From: Geomonas diazotrophica
GTDB taxonomy: Bacteria; Desulfobacterota; Desulfuromonadia; Geobacterales; Geobacteraceae
Assembly (NCBI RefSeq): GCF_018919385.1
Contig: NZ_JAHLMF010000015.1
Coordinates: forward strand, 1 to 64,000
Length of the DNA stretch: 64,000 nt
Reading direction: 5' to 3'
Part shown: piece by piece, positions 8,754 to 19,397 of the stretch
Layout: each line of letters begins with the position of its first letter
How positions within the stretch are numbered: position 1 is the stretch's first letter
Made by a program: the position numbers and the translations under genes
Notes under the pieces: model-generated
Told to the model about the DNA's origin: nothing
The model's input: only the letters and a program-made list of their open reading frames with translations
The model's database searches: none

Positions 8754-9686
8754 ATGCGGATGCAAAGATCACATCACGACGACCCTCGCTCATCCAAAGC
8801 GACCTTCTGGTTGATACTGACCACCGTCTTTTGGGGCGGCAGTTTCATCTTCAACAAGATCGGCTTTCGCGAAATCCCCCCGATCACCTTCCTGTTTTAC
8901 CGCTTCGCGCTGGCGACGCTGCTCATGGGACTTTTGTGCCTACCGCGGCTGGGGCGTTTCAACTGGAGCACCCTCAGGACTGGGCTCGTGGTGGGGCTTG
9001 CCCTGGCGGCCACGAACCTCTCCTTCGTCCTCGGGGTAAGCGGGACCAGCGTTTCCCGCGCGGGATTCCTGAACAACCTGTTCGTGCTGCTGATCCCGCT
9101 GCTTTGCTTCGCCTTCTGGCGCGAGCGGCTGGACCGCTTGAGCGCCGCCGGGCTGGTGCTTGCCCTGGCGGGGCTCTGGCTGCTCGCCCGGGGGGGCGTC
9201 GACGGGTTCAACAAGGGCGACCTGCTGTCGACCCTGTGCGCGCTGTTCATCGCGCTGCACATCATCTCGGTGTCGAAGCTGCTACGGGACGAGGACATCT
9301 ACCTGTTGAGTTTCGTGCAATTCGCAACGGTGGCCGTCGTCGGAGGGACCCTGGACCTGCTCTTTCCTTCGGCCCCCCTGTCCGTCACCTGGGTCTCGCT
9401 CGGGTCGCTCATCTACTGCGCCATCTTCCCGACCGTGATCTGCTTCACCCTGCAGAACACCTACCAGCGCTACACCACCCCCACCAAGGCGGGACTCATC
9501 TACACCATGGATCCGGTCTGGAGCATGCTCGGGGGGACGCTGCTTCTGGGTGAGAGGCTGACCGCCGAGGAGTGGACCGGCTGCGCCTTGATCTTCGCCG
9601 CCGTGGTGCTCCCCCTGTCCGTCAAGCGCCTGCGCGAGCGGCAGCTCGGGATCGACTACCGCGCCGAGGGTGCTGCTGCCGACTGA
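8754..9686 (+). CDS. DMT-superfamily permease (EamA family)
   Basis: An inner-membrane transporter of about 310 residues with ten predicted helices formed by two EamA repeats; the first starts at FWLILTTVFWGGSFIFNKIG and the second includes YTMDPVWSMLGGTLLLGE. The family exports or imports small metabolites such as amino acids and purines; the substrate is unknown. No candidate start has a convincing ribosome site: TTG 8724 overlaps the -35 box, and ATG 8754 and ATG 8760 are both possible. It is a single gene. Confidence 0.88.
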   Translation: MRMQRSHHDDPRSSKATFWLILTTVFWGGSFIFNKIGFREIPPITFLFYRFALATLLMGLLCLPRLGRFNWSTLRTGLVVGLALAATNLSFVLGVSGTSVSRAGFLNNLFVLLIPLLCFAFWRERLDRLSAAGLVLALAGLWLLARGGVDGFNKGDLLSTLCALFIALHIISVSKLLRDEDIYLLSFVQFATVAVVGGTLDLLFPSAPLSVTWVSLGSLIYCAIFPTVICFTLQNTYQRYTTPTKAGLIYTMDPVWSMLGGTLLLGERLTAEEWTGCALIFAAVVLPLSVKRLRERQLGIDYRAEGAAAD

Positions 9687-9703
9687 TCCCTCGCCCCTGG
9701 GCG

Positions 9704-9731
9704 TTGACATCGCGCCGTTGCGGGCTACGCT
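9704..9731 (+). promoter_or_regulatory. Putative promoter of the Fpg/Nei gene
   Basis: TTGACA-N16-TACGCT lies 34 nt before the ATG at 9765. Confidence 0.45.
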
Positions 9732-9764
9732 CACCCCGTGATCTTCTCCCCTTCAGGAGGAACC

Positions 9765-10550
9765 ATGCCAGAACTGCCCGATCTCACAATCTACGCTGAC
9801 AATCTGAACAAGGCCTTGGCCGGCAAGAAAGTTCGCAGGGTGGAATACCACCAGAGGGGGAAACTCAACGTTTCCGATGCCGAACTATCCACGGCCGTTG
9901 CGGGAGCAACGCTCGCCGGCGTGGAAAGAACCGGGAAGCAGGTCGCCTTCCGGTTCGGCAACGGGACCATTTTGCGGGTGCACCTGATGCTGACCGGCGG
10001 CTTCGTCCTGACCGACTCCGGCCACCTCGACCGCCTGCGCTACCCGGTGCTTACCGTTACCTTCGACGACGGCTCCGTCCTTGCCGTCAGCGACGAAAAG
10101 GGATGGGCCAGCGTCGCCCTCAACCCCGGCGATGAGAGGGACGTACCCGACGCCCTTGACTTGACGGTCGACCAGTTGCAGCAGCTCTGCCGGAAGAAGC
10201 CGAGGACCCTGATCAAGCCGCTGCTGCTCGACCAGGCACTCATCGGCGGTATCGGCAACGCCTACGCCGACGAGATACTGTGGGCCGCGCGCATCTCCCC
10301 TAAGTCCCCAGCCGGCAAGCTCCCTCCAGAAGCGGTCCGGGCCCTGGCGGCCGCCATCCCGCAGGTGCTCGAAGATGCCATCGCCGAACTGAGGAAGCGC
10401 CACCCGGACATGGTCTCGGGTGAGTACCGGGAGTTCCTGAAGGTGCACCGCCCCGAGCTGAAAACCTCGCCTACCGGTGCCAGGATCATCAAGGAAAACG
10501 TGCAGTCCAAGCGAACCTACTACACCGAGGAACAGCTGCTGTACCAGTAA
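9765..10550 (+). CDS. Zinc-less Fpg/Nei-family DNA glycosylase
   Basis: A 261-residue base-excision-repair glycosylase/AP-lyase. The start is set by AGGAGG 5 nt upstream and by chemistry: MPEL places the catalytic proline (Schiff-base nucleophile after Met removal) and glutamate at positions 2 and 3. The conserved lysine is in TGKQVAF and the helix-two-turn-helix includes DQALIGGIGNAYADEILW. The C-terminus (SKRTYYTEEQLLYQ) aligns with the usual zinc finger and keeps its arginine, but the four zinc cysteines are absent, so it belongs with zinc-less members. Damage preference (8-oxoguanine or oxidised pyrimidines) cannot be decided here. Confidence 0.9.
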   Translation: MPELPDLTIYADNLNKALAGKKVRRVEYHQRGKLNVSDAELSTAVAGATLAGVERTGKQVAFRFGNGTILRVHLMLTGGFVLTDSGHLDRLRYPVLTVTFDDGSVLAVSDEKGWASVALNPGDERDVPDALDLTVDQLQQLCRKKPRTLIKPLLLDQALIGGIGNAYADEILWAARISPKSPAGKLPPEAVRALAAAIPQVLEDAIAELRKRHPDMVSGEYREFLKVHRPELKTSPTGARIIKENVQSKRTYYTEEQLLYQ

Positions 10551-10602
10551 CGGCGCTCCTTTGTGCTGTCCCCGCCACCCGATCTTCTTTAGCCAGCCTT
10601 CA

Positions 10603-10627
10603 AGGCGCCCGCAAGGGCGCTTTTTTC
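10603..10627 (+). terminator. Terminator after the Fpg/Nei gene
   Basis: GCGCCC-GCAA-GGGCGC followed by six T residues. Confidence 0.85.
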
Positions 10628-10669
10628 GTTTCACCTTCCCTGTCTCTCCAGGGGCCCAGCCCGAGCGGG

Positions 10670-10697
10670 TTGACAAGAGGGCGAAGCCCGCTACTTT
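10670..10697 (+). promoter_or_regulatory. Putative promoter of the DUF4142 gene
   Basis: TTGACA-N16-TACTTT, about 60 nt before the ATG at 10759. Confidence 0.45.
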
Positions 10698-10758
10698 TAG
10701 ATGGTTAGATTTTGTTAATCTGACACATCATCGGCTTCGGCCACAAAAAGGAGGCAAC

Positions 10759-11286
10759 ATGAAGAGAAAACTGGTGTGGATGGCGGTGGTTTCCCTGTTT
10801 GCGGTATGTAGTCTGGTTCTTCCGGCGCTGGCGGCCGAGAAGCTGACCATGGGCGAGAAGTCGTTCGTGAAGGACGCGGCCAGCTCGGGGATGATGGAGG
10901 TGGAGCTGGGGCAGATGGCCAAGGAGAAGGGGAAATCACAGGAGGTGAAGGATTTTGGGCAGATGATGGCCACAGACCATGGCAAGGCCAACGACGAGCT
11001 GAAGAGCGTCGCGGGGAATCGGGTGAAGATGCCGACCAAGCTGGAGCTGAAGCACAAGGCCACCGTGGACAAGCTTTCCAAGGCCTCCGTCGACGAGTTC
11101 GACAAGAAGTACGCCGAGGCCATGCTGAAGGACCATAAAAAGGATGTGGAGAAATTCAAGAAGGAAAGCAAGAAGGTGAAGGATCCGGAGCTGAAGGGGT
11201 GGATCGACAAGACCCTGCCGGTGCTGGAGCAGCACCTGCAACATGCGAGGGAGATGGCTCGCAAGCTGGGCGTTGCCGAGAAATAG
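10759..11286 (+). CDS. DUF4142 family periplasmic protein
   Basis: A 175-residue exported protein. A signal peptide (about residues 1-23, ending VLPALAA) is followed by one DUF4142 domain, a lysine-rich helical bundle of ferritin-like type (FVKDAASSGMMEVELGQMA, FGQMMATDHGKANDELK). The family has no proven biochemical role and is common in Geobacter and in rhizobia. The ATG has AAAGGAGG 5 nt upstream; an in-frame extension to 10477 is rejected because it runs back through fpg and its terminator. It is a single gene with its own terminator. Confidence 0.9.
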   Translation: MKRKLVWMAVVSLFAVCSLVLPALAAEKLTMGEKSFVKDAASSGMMEVELGQMAKEKGKSQEVKDFGQMMATDHGKANDELKSVAGNRVKMPTKLELKHKATVDKLSKASVDEFDKKYAEAMLKDHKKDVEKFKKESKKVKDPELKGWIDKTLPVLEQHLQHAREMARKLGVAEK

Positions 11287-11319
11287 CCGCCGGCTGCAGC
11301 CATGCAAGGTTCAAAGGGG

Positions 11320-11352
11320 GAGGGGCTTCGTCGCTAGACGAAGCCCCTCTTC
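11320..11352 (+). terminator. Terminator after the DUF4142 gene
   Basis: A 13-bp perfect stem (GAGGGGCTTCGTC / GACGAAGCCCCTC) with a GCTA loop, followed by TTCGCTT. Confidence 0.8.
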
Positions 11353-11415
11353 GCTTGTGCGCGCCCCGGTGACCCACGGGTCAGAGGAGGTTCTCAACCG
11401 GCAACTCGGGACAAC

Positions 11416-11450
11416 GAAAAAAGCCCCACCCTTGTGGGGCGGGGCTTTCG
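11416..11450 (-). terminator. Terminator of the di-heme cytochrome gene
   Basis: On the minus strand AAAGCCCC pairs with GGGGCTTT, followed by a T-run (TTTTTTCG). It starts 32 nt after the cytochrome stop codon. Confidence 0.75.
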
Positions 11451-11481
11451 ATGCGGGGACGCGGAACGCCGGCCCGAGGGA

Positions 11482-13020
11482 CTAGAGCACCCGCAGGAAC
11501 GCGACCAGGTTGTCCTGCTCCTCCTGGGTGAGCCTTAAGCCCAGGACCAGATCGAAGAACTTCACGGTGTCCTCGAGCGTCAGACAGCGGCCGTCGTGCA
11601 GGTAAGGGGGGCTCTCCTTGATCCCCCGCAGGGTGAAAGTCTTGATGGGGCCGTCGCCCGGTTCCCTGGTAAACCGGTCGAGCTGCAGGTCGTGCATCTG
11701 CTGGTCCAGGTAGAACGGGGCGGGATGGCAGGCGCCGCACCTCCCCTTACCGAAGAACACCTTCTGCCCGGCCAGCTCCGCCTGGGAAGCCCGTTCCGGC
11801 GCGAGATAACCGGCCGGGTCCAGCTTGGGTGCCGGGGGCACGTCGAACATGTTCTGCATCTGGGCCATGTGGGCGACCTGGACGCGGCTTATGACGTTCA
11901 TCCCCTTCTTGGCAGCATGGATCTCGTCGCCGTTGAAGTAGGCGGTGCGCTGCTCGAACTCGGAGAAGTCCTCGACCGAGCGCAGGCTCCGCTTGGAAGC
12001 GTGGATCTGCTGGTTGTAGAGCCCCCTGAGGCTCACGGTGTCGAGCCGGAAGCGACGTTCCTGGGGGCGGATGTCCGGGCTCAGGTGAAACTGGGCCGTG
12101 GTGTGGCCGTTGACATGGCAGTCGAAGCAGGCAACGCCGAGGCTTGGCCTGTCGCTCTTCCTGTCGTCGGTGGGGTTGAATTCCTCCTGCGGGAAGGGGG
12201 TCACCAGCATGCGCAGGCCGTCGAGCTGGACGGGGGTGAGGAGGTCCTTGAAGAGGCGGTAGTAGTTGTTGATGGACACCACCTCGCCGCGCGACACGTC
12301 CCCCAGTTCCGGCCGGTTCTGCAAAAAGATCGCCGGGGGGAATTCCGGGAGGAAGGGCTCGGGAAGGTCGAAGTCGACGTCGAAACGCTGCAACCTCGGG
12401 AACATGTCGATCTGCATCTGGGGGAAGACCTGGCCGCCGTTGACCTGTTTTGGGTGGGGGAGCGGCGGGTAGGGGAACAGGTTCCTGGACCTGATCTCCG
12501 CAGGGGGGAGCGCCGCCAGCTTCTCCCAGGAAGTTCCCTCCCCCAGGCGCGCGGTGGGGCCGACGGCGACCGGCTTGCCGCGCGACATCCTGACGTCCGG
12601 TGACAGCCTGGGGCGCAGGTCGTAGCGCGATTCAAGCAGGCGTCGCTGCGTCTCCATGACCTTGGGTTTTTCCGCCACATCCTTCTGGCGCACCTCCTGA
12701 AAGGTCGTCATCGGCTTCTTGGCATCCAGCGGGTCGCGGTAGAACTCGAAGCCAAGGGTCTTCCCCTCGTCGGGCTGGTTCCTGAAAGCGGTTGACGAGG
12801 GCTCGGCCTTGGTCGCGCTGAAGAGGTCGGACTGGTCGTGGTTTCCCTTTTGCTGCTCCGGGCGGTTTTGGGGGACATCCCGCGGGGTCTGGGCTTCCAG
12901 GACCGCGTCCGGCGGGGCACTGCGGGGCGCGTGCCCCTCCGCGGTCCAGGAGTTGACCGCGGGAAGAATCAGAGCCGCTGCAAGAAAGAGTGATGACACC
13001 ACCGTTGCATCTTTTCTCAT
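11482..13020 (-). CDS. Di-heme c-type cytochrome, cytochrome c peroxidase/MauG-like
   Basis: A 512-residue exported cytochrome. A signal peptide (about residues 1-26) is followed by a long Pro-rich region and two CXXCH heme sites, CFDCH (about residue 315) and CGACH (about 428). The C-terminal TFTLRGIKESPPYLHDG and LTLEDTVKFFD match the end of bacterial di-heme peroxidases. A redox enzyme or electron carrier in the periplasm or outer surface is likely; the long N-terminal region is unlike standard CcpA (about 340 residues), so the substrate is open. The start is chosen for AAAGGAG 7 nt upstream; the in-frame ATG at 13086 lacks a ribosome site and would displace the signal peptide. Confidence 0.85.
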   Translation of the reverse strand: MRKDATVVSSLFLAAALILPAVNSWTAEGHAPRSAPPDAVLEAQTPRDVPQNRPEQQKGNHDQSDLFSATKAEPSSTAFRNQPDEGKTLGFEFYRDPLDAKKPMTTFQEVRQKDVAEKPKVMETQRRLLESRYDLRPRLSPDVRMSRGKPVAVGPTARLGEGTSWEKLAALPPAEIRSRNLFPYPPLPHPKQVNGGQVFPQMQIDMFPRLQRFDVDFDLPEPFLPEFPPAIFLQNRPELGDVSRGEVVSINNYYRLFKDLLTPVQLDGLRMLVTPFPQEEFNPTDDRKSDRPSLGVACFDCHVNGHTTAQFHLSPDIRPQERRFRLDTVSLRGLYNQQIHASKRSLRSVEDFSEFEQRTAYFNGDEIHAAKKGMNVISRVQVAHMAQMQNMFDVPPAPKLDPAGYLAPERASQAELAGQKVFFGKGRCGACHPAPFYLDQQMHDLQLDRFTREPGDGPIKTFTLRGIKESPPYLHDGRCLTLEDTVKFFDLVLGLRLTQEEQDNLVAFLRVL

Positions 13021-13202
13021 ACGTAGCTCCTTTGTGTCTGGAATATTTGAACACGCTAATTTTTCCACAGTCGGCGGATAAGTCAAACCGGTTCGGAGGG
13101 GGGCCGGACAGGGGCGGTGCTGTATCCAGCCTCACCCTTTGCCGTGGCAGGGTGGCATTGACAGGGCAAGTGTGGGCGGGTATTTTGGCTCTGGGTTAGC
13201 TT

Positions 13203-13231
13203 TTGCAGATATTGAAGCCTGGGAGTATACT
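13203..13231 (+). promoter_or_regulatory. Promoter of the Gly/Tyr-rich protein gene
   Basis: TTGCAG-N17-TATACT, 39 nt before the ATG. A second candidate, TTGACA-N17-TATTTT, lies at 13158-13186. Confidence 0.55.
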
Positions 13232-13270
13232 GAAACAGTTGCGAAACGCCCCTTAAAGGAGGGCTAAGTC

Positions 13271-13810
13271 ATGAGGGAAATCCGGATCAGTGCCCTTTTC
13301 ATTTCGTTGTTTGCGGCGGCTGTATCAATGACGGGTGCCATTACGACAAGCTACGCGGATTCCGGCGCGCGCGGCGAAGCTTTCACCCGTGGAGCCGGTC
13401 GAGGCGGAGAGGTCGTGGGCCGGGCGGCAGGGCGCGGTGGCACCACCTACAGCCGGGGCTACAGCCGCGGCGGCTACAGCTATGGTGGCCACAGGGGGGG
13501 CGGGCACTTCTCGGGCAGTGTCTATATCGGCCCGGGCTGGGGCTACTGGGATCCATTCTTTTACCCGTACTACTACCCGTACCCCGCATACCCGTACTAC
13601 TACAACCCTCCGACCGTCGTGGTGCCGCAGGAGCCGCAGGAGTACATCTCCCCGGACACCGGGACCGGCGAGGAGCAGACCGGCTACTGGTATTACTGCC
13701 GCAAGCCGGAAGGTTACTACCCGTACGTGGAGCGTTGCCCCAGCGGCTGGATGAAGGTGGTACCCAACACGCCACCTCCCGCTCAGCCAGAGGAAGATAA
13801 GGAGGATTGA
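13271..13810 (+). CDS. Secreted Gly/Tyr-rich protein
   Basis: A 179-residue exported protein of low complexity. A signal peptide (about residues 1-30) is followed by a Gly/Arg/Ser/Tyr-rich stretch (RGGYSYGGHRGGGHFSG), a Tyr/Pro-rich segment around FFYPYYYPYPAYPYYY, and a conserved end, GYWYYCRKPEGYYPYV ... CPSGWMKVVP, with two cysteines. This C-terminal motif occurs in exported proteins of other proteobacteria, but no function is known to me. AAAGGAGG precedes the ATG. It is 3 nt upstream of a lipoprotein gene, so the pair is an operon and probably both act in the envelope. Confidence 0.8.
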   Translation: MREIRISALFISLFAAAVSMTGAITTSYADSGARGEAFTRGAGRGGEVVGRAAGRGGTTYSRGYSRGGYSYGGHRGGGHFSGSVYIGPGWGYWDPFFYPYYYPYPAYPYYYNPPTVVVPQEPQEYISPDTGTGEEQTGYWYYCRKPEGYYPYVERCPSGWMKVVPNTPPPAQPEEDKED

Positions 13811-13813
13811 CAG

Positions 13814-14341
13814 ATGATGAAGACCAGGACAGCAGTTTGGTCGCTGATCGCCTTCCTGGTGCTTGGTGGCTGTGTCACCATGCCCACCGGGCCAAGCGTG
13901 AGGGTGCTGCCGACCCCCGGGAAGTCGTTCGAGCAGTTCATGGCTGAAGACGCGCTCTGCCGCAGGTACGCCGAACAGCAGCTCGGTATGAGCCCGCAGG
14001 ACACGGCAAACCAGAACACCGCCACCAGCGCAGTCGTGGGGACGGCCATCGGTGCCGGGGTGGGCGCTATGTTGGGCGCGGCCAGCGGCAACGCAGGTGC
14101 CGGTGCGGCGATCGGCGGCGGTACTGGCCTTCTCTTCGGCGCGGCAAGCGGCTCCGAATCCGGTCGGGTCTACGGCTACGAGGCCCAGCGCCGCTACGAC
14201 AACACCTACGTGCAGTGCATGTACGCCAAGGGGAACCAGATCCCGGGATCGGTGCGCAAGGCACGCCGGGCCAGGCCGTACACCCCGCCCCCCCCTCCCG
14301 ACATGTACTCGGTTCCGCCGGATTACTATCCGGAGCGTTGA
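13814..14341 (+). CDS. Glycine-zipper lipoprotein
   Basis: A 175-residue putative lipoprotein. The lipobox LVLGGC lies at residues 16-21. The centre is a glycine zipper of alternating Gly/Ala (AIGAGVGAMLGAASGNAGAG), the kind of segment that packs helices in membranes; the C-terminus is Pro/Tyr-rich. It resembles the YMGG-like glycine-zipper family. It directly follows the Gly/Tyr-rich secreted protein and is probably co-transcribed with it. Confidence 0.82.
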   Translation: MMKTRTAVWSLIAFLVLGGCVTMPTGPSVRVLPTPGKSFEQFMAEDALCRRYAEQQLGMSPQDTANQNTATSAVVGTAIGAGVGAMLGAASGNAGAGAAIGGGTGLLFGAASGSESGRVYGYEAQRRYDNTYVQCMYAKGNQIPGSVRKARRARPYTPPPPPDMYSVPPDYYPER

Positions 14342-14349
14342 AAGTAAAT

Positions 14350-14378
14350 GGGGCGCCTTCCCGGGCGCCCTTTCTTAT
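14350..14378 (+). terminator. Terminator after the glycine-zipper lipoprotein
   Basis: GGGCGCC-TTCCC-GGGCGCC followed by CTTTCTT, nine bases after the stop codon. Confidence 0.7.
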
Positions 14379-14460
14379 GGGCGGCGGTGCAGCCCGGTCC
14401 CTGCTCCCCTGTTGGATTGAGGTTATTAAGCGGCTGTGGTATTGTGCCAACCTGCGCAAG

Positions 14461-14492
14461 CCGCGGGTGCGCCACCCGCGGTTGCAGTTTTT
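14461..14492 (+). terminator. Terminator-like hairpin upstream of lnt
   Basis: CCGCGGGTG-CGC-CACCCGCGG, followed after 5 nt by TTTTT. Its position inside the longest in-frame extension of lnt argues that lnt begins downstream, at TTG 14511. Confidence 0.55.
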
Positions 14493-14510
14493 CAGACAAG
14501 AGGTCCATTC

Positions 14511-16061
14511 TTGACAACTTCCGCAAACTTCAAGTTCCTGCTGCCGTGGGGTGCCGCCGTGGCCAGCGGCGTCCTCATGTTCCTCGGTTACGCCGGTTTC
14601 GACCAGTTTTACCTCGAGTGGTTCTTCCTGGTCCCCCTGCTTTGGGCGCTGCGGGGGCAGCGCCTGGCGCGCGCCTTCTGGCTCGGCTGGCTGGCCGGCA
14701 TCGTGGGGCACGGCGGGGGCTTCTACTGGATCATCCAGATGTTCCAGCAGTTTGCCGGCGCCCCCTTTATCGCCGGTGTCTTCGGTCTGCTGCTCCTTGC
14801 CGCCGCCAACGGCATCGTGCTGGCGGCATGGGCCTGGGGAACCCGGCTGCTGACCCGCGACAGGCAATGGTACGTGCTCTGGGTGGCACCGGTCCTTTGG
14901 ACGGCGATCGAGAAGTTCTGGCCGGAGGTCTTCCCCAACTACCTGGGGGCGAGCCAGTACCGCATCTCGCACCTGACCCAGATCGCCGACTTCTCCGGCA
15001 TCCTCGGGGTCTCCTTCCTGGTGGTCTACATCAATGCCACCCTGTATTGGGCGACGGTCAGCTGGCGCGAGCAACGGAGCGTGCCGTGGCGCGCAGTTTC
15101 GGCGCTGGCCGTTACGCTGCTGCTGGTGGCGGGGTACGGGGAGCTGCGCATCCGGGAGGTGGATGGAAAGCTTGCCACGGCGCAGAGGCTGACCGTCGGT
15201 CTGGTGCAGACCAACCGGGGCGCGGCCGACAATCACCTGGCGGTCGACCTCATGCAGAAGGAGCATCGCGACCTGTCCCGGGAGTTGGTGGCGGCACAAA
15301 AGCCCGACCTCGTGGTCTGGCCCGAAGGGGTGCTGAGCGTGAGCCTCTCCTCCCGCGAGGGGAGCCTGCCCACGTGGGCTCTGGGCGACCTGCAGACCCC
15401 GCTCCTCTTCGGGAGCTGTCTCCGCATCGACGAGGAGGGGGAGACCCGCTACTGCAACAGCGCCCTTCTGGCCGACGGCTCGGGGCGCATCCTGGGAAGC
15501 TATGACAAGACGGTGCTGGTTCCCTTCGGCGAGTACATACCCTTCGGCGACGTCTTCCCGCAGCTCTACGCCTGGTCCCCCTACAGCGCCAAGTTCTTCT
15601 CCGGAAGGAGCACCGAGCCCCTGAAGCTGGGGAACCACCTCCTGTCGGTGAGCATCTGCTACGAGGACATCTTCCCCACCCACATCAGGAAGCTGATGCG
15701 TGGCGGGCGCGAGGGACGCACACCGGCGGTGATGTTCAACCTGACCAACGACTCCTGGTACGGCAAGTCGGTCGAGCCGATGGAGCACCTGGCGCTGGCG
15801 AGCTTCCGTTCCATCGAGAACCGCCGCTCCCTGGTGCGGGTCACCAACACCGGCATATCGGCATTCGTGGATCCCGTCGGCCGCATCGTCAGCCGCACCG
15901 GGGTCTGGACCCGCGAGGTCCTGGTGGACCGGGTGCCGCTTCTGGAAGGGGGGACGCTGTACGGGGCGGCGGGAGACTGGATCGGCTGGCTCTGCGCTTT
16001 CATCTCGGCGTGCGGGATCGCCGCAGCGACTGTTTCTAAAAAAGCGCGCGCCTCCGTTTGA
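14511..16061 (+). CDS. lnt: Apolipoprotein N-acyltransferase
   Basis: An inner-membrane enzyme that adds the third acyl chain to the N-terminal cysteine of lipoproteins before Lol export. About 516 residues from a TTG start (LTTSANFKFLLPWG), normal for the family. N-terminal helices span about residues 10-215, followed by a periplasmic nitrilase domain whose triad is visible: Glu in VVWPEGVLSV, Lys in GSYDKTVLVPFGEYIP and Cys in SVSICYEDIFP. A final helix lies near the C-terminus. The TTG has AGAGG about 8 nt upstream; the ATG-like start at 14436 would read through a terminator hairpin. Works upstream of the LolCD exporter encoded at 31.2 kb. Confidence 0.93.
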   Translation: MTTSANFKFLLPWGAAVASGVLMFLGYAGFDQFYLEWFFLVPLLWALRGQRLARAFWLGWLAGIVGHGGGFYWIIQMFQQFAGAPFIAGVFGLLLLAAANGIVLAAWAWGTRLLTRDRQWYVLWVAPVLWTAIEKFWPEVFPNYLGASQYRISHLTQIADFSGILGVSFLVVYINATLYWATVSWREQRSVPWRAVSALAVTLLLVAGYGELRIREVDGKLATAQRLTVGLVQTNRGAADNHLAVDLMQKEHRDLSRELVAAQKPDLVVWPEGVLSVSLSSREGSLPTWALGDLQTPLLFGSCLRIDEEGETRYCNSALLADGSGRILGSYDKTVLVPFGEYIPFGDVFPQLYAWSPYSAKFFSGRSTEPLKLGNHLLSVSICYEDIFPTHIRKLMRGGREGRTPAVMFNLTNDSWYGKSVEPMEHLALASFRSIENRRSLVRVTNTGISAFVDPVGRIVSRTGVWTREVLVDRVPLLEGGTLYGAAGDWIGWLCAFISACGIAAATVSKKARASV

Positions 16062-16085
16062 CTGAAAAACATAATCATCTATAGT
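16058..16085 (+). promoter_or_regulatory. Promoter of glgX
   Basis: TTGACT-N16-TATAGT, overlapping the lnt stop codon and 78 nt before the glgX ATG. Confidence 0.5.
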
Positions 16086-16163
16086 CTCACTGGGTAAAAA
16101 GCGCAGTTACAGCCCACCTCACAGAGAGCGCGTTCAGGCTATGTGATCGGTCGGAAGGAAACA

Positions 16164-18296
<2,133 letters not shown>

Positions 18297-18311
18297 GGGG
18301 AAGGAGCTGAT

Positions 18312-19394
18312 ATGTCCTCCGTGTTCGGTACCCTGTTCAGAGTTTCCACCTTCGGCGAGAGCCACTGTCCGGCGGTCGGCGCCATCGTCGACGGCGCGCC
18401 GGCGGGGATGTGCCTCTCCGAGTCCGACATACAGCCTCAACTGGACCGCCGCCGTCCAGGGCAGAGCGAATTGAGCACCCCGCGCGAGGAGGAGGACGTG
18501 GTCACCATCCTCTCCGGCGTCGAGGGGGGCGTCACCCTGGGCACACCCATAGGCCTCATGGTGCATAACCGCGACCAGCGCCCCGGCGACTACCAGGTGA
18601 TGTCCCAGGTCCCCCGCCCTTCGCACGCCGACTACACCTACCAGGTGAAGTACGGCGTGCGTGCCTCCAGCGGCGGCGGTCGTTCCTCCGCCCGTGAGAC
18701 CATCGCCAGGGTGGCGGCCGGCGCCATCGCGGAGAAGTTCCTGGCTGAGCGCCACGGCGTGGAGATCGTGGCCTGGGTGGACAGCGTGGGAGCGCTCGAA
18801 GCGGGGGACGTCGACTTGGAACGGGTTGATCGCCGGCAGGTGGACGCGCACCCGGTCCGCTGCGGCAACCCCGCCATGGCCCAGGCCATGGCCGACCTGA
18901 TCGCCCAGGTGAAGAGCAGGGACGATTCCGTCGGGGGGACTGTCTGCTGCGTCTGCCGGAACCTCCCCGCCGGGCTGGGCGAGCCGGTCTTCGACAAGCT
19001 GGAGGCACTTTTGGCGCACGCCATGCTCTCCATTCCGGCGAGCAAGGGGTTCGAGATCGGTTCCGGGTTCAGCGGCAGCCGCATGCTGGGGAGCGCCCAC
19101 AACGACCCCTTCGTGGACAAGGGGGGGCGACTGGGGACAGCGACCAATTACTCAGGAGGCGTGCAAGGGGGGATTTCCAACGGGGAGCCGGTCTACTTCC
19201 GGGTGGCCTTCAAACCTCCGGCAACGGTAGCCCTGCCGCAGAAGACGGCGCGCTTTGACGGCAGTGAAACGGTCCTGGAGGCGAAGGGGCGCCACGACCC
19301 CTGCATCGTCCCCCGGGCGGTACCGGTGGTGGAATCGATGGCGGCGCTGGTGTTGATGGATCTGTTGCTGCGGCAGGAATATCGGAAGAGGTAG
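18312..19394 (+). CDS. aroC: Chorismate synthase
   Basis: Converts EPSP to chorismate with reduced FMN, the last step of the shikimate pathway. The 360-residue length is normal. Signature segments are [20 protein letters not shown] at the N-terminus, [16 protein letters not shown] in the middle, and the C-terminal [20 protein letters not shown]. The ATG has GGAAGGAG 8 nt upstream. It ends only 3 nt from a convergent minus-strand gene. Confidence 0.97.
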   Translation: MSSVFGTLFRVSTFGESHCPAVGAIVDGAPAGMCLSESDIQPQLDRRRPGQSELSTPREEEDVVTILSGVEGGVTLGTPIGLMVHNRDQRPGDYQVMSQVPRPSHADYTYQVKYGVRASSGGGRSSARETIARVAAGAIAEKFLAERHGVEIVAWVDSVGALEAGDVDLERVDRRQVDAHPVRCGNPAMAQAMADLIAQVKSRDDSVGGTVCCVCRNLPAGLGEPVFDKLEALLAHAMLSIPASKGFEIGSGFSGSRMLGSAHNDPFVDKGGRLGTATNYSGGVQGGISNGEPVYFRVAFKPPATVALPQKTARFDGSETVLEAKGRHDPCIVPRAVPVVESMAALVLMDLLLRQEYRKR

Positions 19395-19397
19395 GCG

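Noticed and set aside
13143-13165. Possible sigma-54 promoter (TGGCA...GGCATTG) before the Gly/Tyr-rich gene
   Set aside because: The GG and GC dinucleotides are not at the required 10-nt spacing.
14067-15788. 573-codon minus-strand frame opposite lnt
   Set aside because: Composition is His/Gln/Arg/Pro-rich without domains, and the plus strand has a complete lnt.
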